Assembly: GCF_005484965.1 (NCBI RefSeq)
Contig: NZ_CP034036.1
Span: 868,001-932,000 of the forward strand
Length of the DNA: 64,000 nt
DNA from: Brenneria nigrifluens DSM 30175 = ATCC 13028
Lineage (GTDB): Bacteria > Pseudomonadota > Gammaproteobacteria > Enterobacterales > Enterobacteriaceae
Reading direction: 5' to 3'
The notes under the pieces are model-generated. The model made no database searches. It was not told the DNA's origin and saw only the letters and a program-made list of their open reading frames with translations. Below, piece after piece: positions 59,749-64,000 of this stretch (its first letter is position 1; each line of letters opens with the position of its first letter). The translations under genes and the position numbers were made by a program.

Positions 59749-60096
59749 ATGCGAATTATTGTCTACGGCAGTTTACGGCGCAAACAGGGGAATAGTCACT
59801 GGATGACCAACGCCCAGTGGCTGGGGGATTGTCGGCTCGATGGCTTCGAGCTGTACGATCTAGGCCATTACCCGGCGGTGGTGCCCGGTAATGGGGAAAT
59901 TTATTGCGAGGTGTATCGCATCAGTTCGTCAATACTGGCCGAGCTGGATGCGCTAAAGCGGGACGGTCACGAATATCAGCGTGAACTGATCGCCACCCCG
60001 TTGGGCAACGCCTGGATCTATCTTTACAAGCACTCGGTGGCAGGATTACCGCGTATCGCCAGCGGGGACTGGCTGAAGCGCGACGGAGAAGAGTAG
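59749..60096 (+). CDS. ytfP: Gamma-glutamylcyclotransferase-like protein YtfP
   Basis: YtfP belongs to the GGCT (AIG2-like) fold; its reaction is not established. The 115-aa sequence has the glycine-rich substrate loop VYGSLRRKQGN (residues 5-15), GYPAV-like YDLGHYPAVVPGNGEIYCEV, and the segment LAELDALKRDGHEYQRELI. It is the third gene of tamA-tamB-ytfP, two bases after the tamB stop, with translational coupling likely. A hairpin follows. Confidence 0.93.
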   Translation: MRIIVYGSLRRKQGNSHWMTNAQWLGDCRLDGFELYDLGHYPAVVPGNGEIYCEVYRISSSILAELDALKRDGHEYQRELIATPLGNAWIYLYKHSVAGLPRIASGDWLKRDGEE

Positions 60097-60116
60097 CGGG
60101 ACGCAATCAAGAAACA

Positions 60117-60146
60117 TCGCAAACACTGCGCAGGCCGTGTTTGCGA
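60117..60146 (+). terminator. Hairpin after tamAB-ytfP
   Basis: TCGCAAACAC (60117-60126) pairs perfectly with GTGTTTGCGA (60137-60146) around a ten-base loop, 20 bases past the ytfP stop. A T-run comes later (GGTTTTT at 60161). The stem is not GC-rich enough to be certain of termination. Confidence 0.6.
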
Positions 60147-60202
60147 TTGCCGGCGATAGCGGTTTTTAACTAACCGCAGCAACGTCGTCCGTTGTATTAC
60201 GG

Positions 60203-61186
60203 TTATGGATTAGCGCCTTGGGGTTTATCCTGCGACCAGCGCGCCTGGTTGACGTCGACTTTCACCGGAATCAAACCTACGTCGGTAAACGTATCGGCCA
60301 GCGTCTGCTGCTGGCGGATAACGTCATCGGTGATGCGTTGCGTATCGAAAGGCATACGCGCCAGCGCCCGCAGCCATATCGGTTGCGGCAGGCCGGTACT
60401 TTGCGACAGCACCTGCGCCACTTCGTCATGATTATCGTTGGCCCAAACGCTCAGTTGCGCTAGCTGTTCGATGACCAACCTGGCGATGTCAGGATGGTTC
60501 TCAGCGAATCGCCGGCTGGCGAGATAGAAGGTGTAGTGCGGTACAAGACCTTCGGCATCCTGAAGCAGGCGCGCGCCGGCGTTGGTTTCAACCTCCGCAT
60601 AGAACGGGTCCCAGATTACCCAGGCATCGATGCTGCCATTCTGGAATGCCGCCCGCGCATCGCTGGGCGTCAGGTAGACCGGCGTGATATCGGTATAGGA
60701 CAGCCCGGCTTTTTTCAGCGCCTCAATCAGCAGATAATTCACATCCGACCCCTTATTCAGGGCCACCCGCTTGCCTTTAAGATCCTTTACGTTTTGTACC
60801 GTCGATTCTTTCGGCACCACGATCGCTTCGGTCTTTGGATTGGGGATGTTGTGCGCCAGATAAACCAAATCCGCTTTGGCCGCCTGGGCGAAGGCGGGAG
60901 GAGCGTCGCCGGTGGCGGCAAGGTCGATACTGCCGACGTTGAGCCCTTCCAGCATCTGCGGACCGGCGGGAAACTCGATCCAGCGGGTGGCGATGCCCTT
61001 CTGTTTCAACGCTTCGTCGAGCGTGCCGCGGGATTTGAGCAGCGCCAGAATATTGGCTTTTTGAAAGCCGATATTCAACTGCTTGAGGGGCTGTGCCTCT
61101 GCGAATGCCTGACTGAATATTCCCAGCGCCAGCAACGCGATGACCGGACGCAGCAAGCGCCGTGCTAAAACATACCCGTAATTCAT
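60203..61186 (-). CDS. Aliphatic sulfonate ABC transporter substrate-binding protein (SsuA-like)
   Basis: This is a periplasmic binding protein of the SsuA/TauA/NitT group, 327 aa, with a signal peptide (ALLALGIFSQAFAEA, cleavage near residue 30). Typical features are LNIGFQKANILALLKSRGTL, EFPAGPQMLEGLNVGSIDLA, GDAPPAFAQAAKADLVYLAH and the phrase VALNKGSDVNYLLIEALKKA. SsuA binds alkanesulfonates. No permease or ATPase gene (SsuB, SsuC) or monooxygenase (SsuD) flanks it, so this is a lone receptor that must use a transporter encoded elsewhere. Confidence 0.88.
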   Translation of the reverse strand: MNYGYVLARRLLRPVIALLALGIFSQAFAEAQPLKQLNIGFQKANILALLKSRGTLDEALKQKGIATRWIEFPAGPQMLEGLNVGSIDLAATGDAPPAFAQAAKADLVYLAHNIPNPKTEAIVVPKESTVQNVKDLKGKRVALNKGSDVNYLLIEALKKAGLSYTDITPVYLTPSDARAAFQNGSIDAWVIWDPFYAEVETNAGARLLQDAEGLVPHYTFYLASRRFAENHPDIARLVIEQLAQLSVWANDNHDEVAQVLSQSTGLPQPIWLRALARMPFDTQRITDDVIRQQQTLADTFTDVGLIPVKVDVNQARWSQDKPQGANP

Positions 61187-61532
61187 AAAACCGCCTGTTT
61201 ATCCGTAGTGAAATGTCTAAAAACTCAGCGGGAGATTAAAAAGAACCGCCTGGATTAACGTGAAGGTTTACGTTGTAAGAGGTCGCCGATATTGTCAAAG
61301 TAAAAGATTGGTATTGCATAGGGTATTTAATTATTAACGATATAAAATCTCGCTGAACGCGTATATTTTTAATATGAAAACTAAAAAATGGTTATGCGCA
61401 GCGCTATCCTCTGAAACGGATGAGATGACGTTAAGCGCGATGATATTGCGCGGCGAGAGATATTTCGGAATGCATGCCGGCTTACGCCGGCATGATGGAG
61501 GAAAAGTGGTGTTTTTGCTTTTACGACGGGGC
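61187..61532. other. Intergenic region between ssuA-like gene and ppa
   Basis: These 346 bases are AT-rich in the first half and hold a perfect hairpin, CATGCCGGC (61473-61481) with GCCGGCATG (61486-61494), loop TTAC, about 40 bases past the ppa stop on the minus strand. It may be the ppa terminator, although no T-run follows. No gene is evident. Confidence 0.45.
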
Positions 61533-62060
61533 TTATTTCTTGGCGCGTTCGAAAGAGGCGACGATTTCCGCTTTGGCGGCTGCGGCGTTATCCCAGCCTT
61601 CGACTTTAACCCATTTGCCTTTTTCCAGATCTTTGTAGTGTTCAAAGAAATGGCCGATTTGCGCGCGCAGCAATTCCGGCAGGTCGTTAACGTCTTTGAT
61701 GTGATCGTACTCTTTGGTCAGTTTGCTGTGCGGAACGGCGACCAGCTTGGCGTCCTCACCGGCTTCGTCGGTCATTTTCAGCACGCCGACCGGGCGGCAG
61801 CGAATGACGGAGCCCGGCTGTAACGGATAAGGGGTCGGCACCAGCACGTCAACCGGATCGCCATCCAGCGACAGCGTGTGGTTGATGTAGCCATAGTTAC
61901 ATGGGTAGAACATGGCGGTAGACATGAAACGGTCTACAAACAGCGCGCCCGTATCCTTATCAATCTCGTATTTGATCGGATCGGCGTTAGCGGGGATTTC
62001 AATAACTACGTAGATATCTTCCGGGAGATCTTTACCTGCCGGGACATTGTTCAGACTCAT
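61533..62060 (-). CDS. ppa: Inorganic pyrophosphatase
   Basis: Ppa hydrolyses pyrophosphate and pulls biosynthetic reactions forward. The 175-aa family I enzyme starts SLNNVPAGKDLPEDIYVVIE and carries IKYEIDKDTGALFVDRFMST. The metal-binding signature is LDGDPVDVLVPTPYPL with its Asp residues. Length matches the E. coli subunit (176 aa, hexamer). AAGGAAAGCGAC precedes the ATG. Its place downstream of the tamAB-ytfP block agrees with the E. coli order. Confidence 0.97.
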   Translation of the reverse strand: MSLNNVPAGKDLPEDIYVVIEIPANADPIKYEIDKDTGALFVDRFMSTAMFYPCNYGYINHTLSLDGDPVDVLVPTPYPLQPGSVIRCRPVGVLKMTDEAGEDAKLVAVPHSKLTKEYDHIKDVNDLPELLRAQIGHFFEHYKDLEKGKWVKVEGWDNAAAAKAEIVASFERAKK

Positions 62061-62210
62061 GTCGCTTTCCTTCTCTTCAAAGCTGAAATGGAGTGCCGGT
62101 CATTATAGCCAACTCACAGAGAAAGTCGCCGATTTTTAGGAGAACGGACGAAGCCGCGGGCGCGTTGCCACGCTTGTCCGGCTAGCTCTTGTCGCCGTGT
62201 TTACCGCGCA

Positions 62211-62834
62211 TCAGCGCTCACCGTCGGTGGTCTGTTTTTTTCTGCGCAGCTTATTCCAGATTTTACTTTCCTGCCCGCGCCACAAACGCTGAATATTGTC
62301 GTGATGGCGCATCAGTATCAGGCAGGAGAGCATGGCGACCGGGAAAGTGAACTGCGGCTTAAACCACCAGACGTAGAACGGGGCGATCAGCGCGCTGATA
62401 ATCGCCCCGAGCGACGAATAGCCGCTGAGCAGCACGGTAAGCAGCCAGGTGCCGGTCATCAGGCCGGTGAGGTCCCAGCCGATTGGCGCAATGGCGCCGA
62501 GGGCGGTGGCGACGCCTTTACCGCCGCGAAAACGAAAAAACACCGGGTAGATATGGCCGAGACAGGCGGCGATGGCGGTCAGACCGAGGTACAGCGGGGG
62601 AATGCCCAGCGCATAAGCCGCCCAGACGGGCAGCATCCCTTTCAGGATATCAAAGACCAGCACCGCGGCCGCGGCAGACTTGCCGCCGATACGCAGTACG
62701 TTGGTGGCGCCAGGATTTCCTGAACCATGCTTGCGGGGATCCGGCAGCCCGGCGATCCGGCAGACCAGAATCGCGCTGGAAATCGAGCCGCACAGATACG
62801 CGATTACTATCATGCCAAGCGCGATTGCACTCAT
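62211..62834 (-). CDS. plsY: Glycerol-3-phosphate acyltransferase PlsY
   Basis: PlsY transfers an acyl group from acyl-phosphate to glycerol-3-phosphate at the inner membrane. The product has about five hydrophobic helices, with the conserved motifs GSGNPGATNVLRIGGK and FRFRGGKGVATALGA. ATG 62834 (MSAIALGMIVIAYLCG) has GGAACCGC upstream and gives 207 aa, near E. coli (205). The frame opens further up at 62924 without conservation. It is divergent from folB, the order found in E. coli. Confidence 0.94.
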   Translation of the reverse strand: MSAIALGMIVIAYLCGSISSAILVCRIAGLPDPRKHGSGNPGATNVLRIGGKSAAAAVLVFDILKGMLPVWAAYALGIPPLYLGLTAIAACLGHIYPVFFRFRGGKGVATALGAIAPIGWDLTGLMTGTWLLTVLLSGYSSLGAIISALIAPFYVWWFKPQFTFPVAMLSCLILMRHHDNIQRLWRGQESKIWNKLRRKKQTTDGER

Positions 62835-62941
62835 AACGCGGTTCCGTTTAATAAGGGTCGTTTTACTCTTCGCATCTGTGGATAATACGCATATTCCGTC
62901 GGAAGTGGTATCCGACAACGACAAAAACAGAGAACGGCGTG

Positions 62942-63295
62942 ATGGATATCGTATTTATTGAAGAGCTTGGCGTAATTACCACCATTGGTGTTTACGATTG
63001 GGAACAGACGATTCAGCAGAAGCTGGTGTTCGATATCGAAATGGGATGGGATAACCGTCAGGCGGCGGCCAGCGATGACGTTAATGACTGTTTAAGCTAT
63101 GCCGACGTCAGCGAAGCGGTGATTGCGCTGGTGGCGGGACAGCGCTTTGCGCTGGTCGAGCGCGTCGCGGAGGAGGTGGCGCAGATGCTGATGCAGCGTT
63201 TCCCGATCCCCTGGCTGCGCATCAAGGTCGCCAAGCCGGGCGCCGTGGCGCAGGCGCGTCAGGTCGGCGTGGTGATTGAGCGCGGTACGCGATAA
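62942..63295 (+). CDS. folB: Dihydroneopterin aldolase FolB
   Basis: FolB cleaves 7,8-dihydroneopterin to 6-hydroxymethyldihydropterin and glycolaldehyde in folate synthesis, and also epimerises it. The 117-aa sequence MDIVFIEELGVITTIGVYDW, EQTIQQKLVFDIEMGWDNRQ, LSYADVSEAV and FALVERVAEEVAQML is the standard enzyme. The active-site Glu lies in YDWEQT (residue 21) and the Lys in IKVAKPGAV (near residue 98). I start at ATG 62942, as in E. coli; a GTG at 62939 is also in frame. Confidence 0.95.
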   Translation: MDIVFIEELGVITTIGVYDWEQTIQQKLVFDIEMGWDNRQAAASDDVNDCLSYADVSEAVIALVAGQRFALVERVAEEVAQMLMQRFPIPWLRIKVAKPGAVAQARQVGVVIERGTR

Positions 63296-63367
63296 ATCTG
63301 ATTTAGCAGCGTTAATAATGATTTACGCGTTACTAAGCGGTAATCTACGAGGCCTATGGGGCTTATA

Positions 63368-63398
63368 GCGGCTCGCTGGGTGGCGCAGCCGTTTTTTT
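63368..63398 (+). terminator. Intrinsic terminator after folB
   Basis: CGGCT (63369-63373) pairs with AGCCG (63387-63391), extended by GC pairs across a short interior loop, and is followed by seven Ts (63392-63398). It lies between folB and uppP, about 20 bases before the uppP start. Confidence 0.7.
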
Positions 63399-63418
63399 AT
63401 GGCGGTAAGGGAGTTTAG

Positions 63419-64000
63419 ATGACGGACCTGCATTCGTTGTTAATCGCATTTATTCTTGGAGTGGTTGAAGGGCTTACCGAGTTTTTGCCGGTTTCCTCCA
63501 CCGGTCACATGATTATTGTCGGCCACTGGCTGGGATTTGCCGATGACAAAGCCAAAACCTTTGAGGTGATTATCCAGCTGGGTTCGATTCTGGCGGTGGT
63601 GGCGATGTTCTGGCGCCGCCTGTTCGGCCTTATCGGCATTCATTTCGGTCAGGTGCCGCATGAGGGGCAAACGGCGGGGCGTCTGAAACTGACGCACATC
63701 CTGTTGGGAATGATCCCGGCGGTGGTGCTGGGGCTGGTTTTTCACGACGTTATCAAATCGCTGTTTGATCCCAAAAATGTGATGTATGCGCTGGTTGTCG
63801 GGGGCTTTCTGCTGCTGGCGGCGGAGTGGTTAAAACCCAAACAGCCGCGGGCGATGGGGCTGGACGATATCACCCATCGCCAGGCTTTTATCATCGGCTG
63901 TTTTCAGTGTCTGGCGCTGTGGCCGGGGTTTTCCCGCTCCGGCGCCACCATCTCCGGCGGGATGCTAATGGGCGTCAGCCGCTATGCGGCGTCGGAGTTC
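63419..64000 (+). CDS. uppP: Undecaprenyl-diphosphatase UppP (BacA), 3' end outside window
   Basis: UppP dephosphorylates undecaprenyl diphosphate to recycle the lipid carrier for peptidoglycan and other envelope polymers. The frame starts at ATG 63419 (AAGGGAG upstream) with MTDLHSLLIAFILGVVEGLT. The active-site motifs EGLTEFLPVSSTGH and PGFSRSGATISGG are both present, and at least five hydrophobic helices are visible. The window ends after 194 codons, so roughly 70-80 residues are missing. It follows folB, as in E. coli. Confidence 0.95.
   Translation, partial: MTDLHSLLIAFILGVVEGLTEFLPVSSTGHMIIVGHWLGFADDKAKTFEVIIQLGSILAVVAMFWRRLFGLIGIHFGQVPHEGQTAGRLKLTHILLGMIPAVVLGLVFHDVIKSLFDPKNVMYALVVGGFLLLAAEWLKPKQPRAMGLDDITHRQAFIIGCFQCLALWPGFSRSGATISGGMLMGVSRYAASEF

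Noticed and set aside
61374..61823. A 149-codon plus-strand frame overlapping the ppa 3' half
   Set aside because: Antisense to ppa; composition is a shadow of it, and the part outside ppa is AT-rich noise.
1..64000. tRNA or rRNA genes, CRISPR arrays, insertion sequences and prophage genes
   Set aside because: I looked through the gaps on both strands and found no cloverleaf, rRNA-like stretch, regularly spaced repeat array, transposase or phage structural gene.

Overview
The window is about 64 kb of enterobacterial chromosome. Synteny and protein similarity point to the Pectobacteriaceae (Brenneria, Dickeya or Pectobacterium type). The reasons are a pilT/yggS/proC/yggT/yggU/rdgB/hemW block with proC inside it, a periplasmic GH3 beta-glucosidase of the BgxA kind, ERIC and REP-like intergenic repeats, and an rpsF to ppa block laid out as in E. 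coli. The genus is an inference; no rRNA or tRNA lies in the window to test it.

Layout. 1-4.7 kb: the 3' end of an MFS-like transporter, an enlarged ERIC-like repeat, the lysophospholipid repair pair aas-lplT, and elaA. 4.6-7.7 kb: a secreted GH3 glucosidase with a terminator-like hairpin in its leader, a 43-aa entericidin A lipoprotein gene and a parDE module. 7.9-13.2 kb: hemW, rdgB, yggU, yggT, proC and yggS on the minus strand, with pilT divergent. 13.3-21 kb: two minus-strand accessory operons. One is a polar amino acid ABC importer followed by an ATC-hydrolase family gene. The other is codB-pucR-codA, where the deaminase has a changed active-site position. 21-24 kb: a regulator remnant, a chemoreceptor and an orphan XRE regulator. 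24-29.8 kb: nsrR, rnr, rlmB, yjfL, bsmA, yjfP. 29.8-34.8 kb: a complete five-gene peptide/nickel-type ABC importer. 34.9-38.1 kb: rpsF-priB-rpsR-rplI with its leader, ytfB, fklB.

38.2-48.1 kb is the most distinctive region, a minus-strand amide/nitrile nitrogen-scavenging operon. It encodes a Urt/Fmd-type ABC importer (binding protein, two permeases, two ATPases), a formamidase/acetamidase, an AmiC-like ligand sensor, an AmiR-like ANTAR antiterminator and a 580-aa protein with two nitrilase domains. The second nitrilase domain has lost its catalytic Lys and Cys. The promoter upstream of the operon is followed by a leader with two hexaloop hairpins, the second overlapping an intrinsic terminator. 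This is the architecture expected of an ANTAR-controlled antitermination switch, so regulator, sensor, RNA target, importer and enzymes appear to form one self-contained circuit. A broken indolepyruvate decarboxylase fragment lies at its 3' edge.

48.4-64 kb: a DUF2502 protein, a flavodoxin-fold protein with a divergent truncated HxlR regulator, cysQ, ytfK, paeA (ytfL), msrA, tamA-tamB-ytfP, a lone SsuA-like binding protein, ppa, plsY, folB and the 5' part of uppP. GC-rich REP-like palindromes recur at four places (4.0, 27.1, 48.9 and 51.4 kb) and a canonical ERIC sits at 52.9 kb. No prophage, insertion sequence, CRISPR array, tRNA or rRNA was found.
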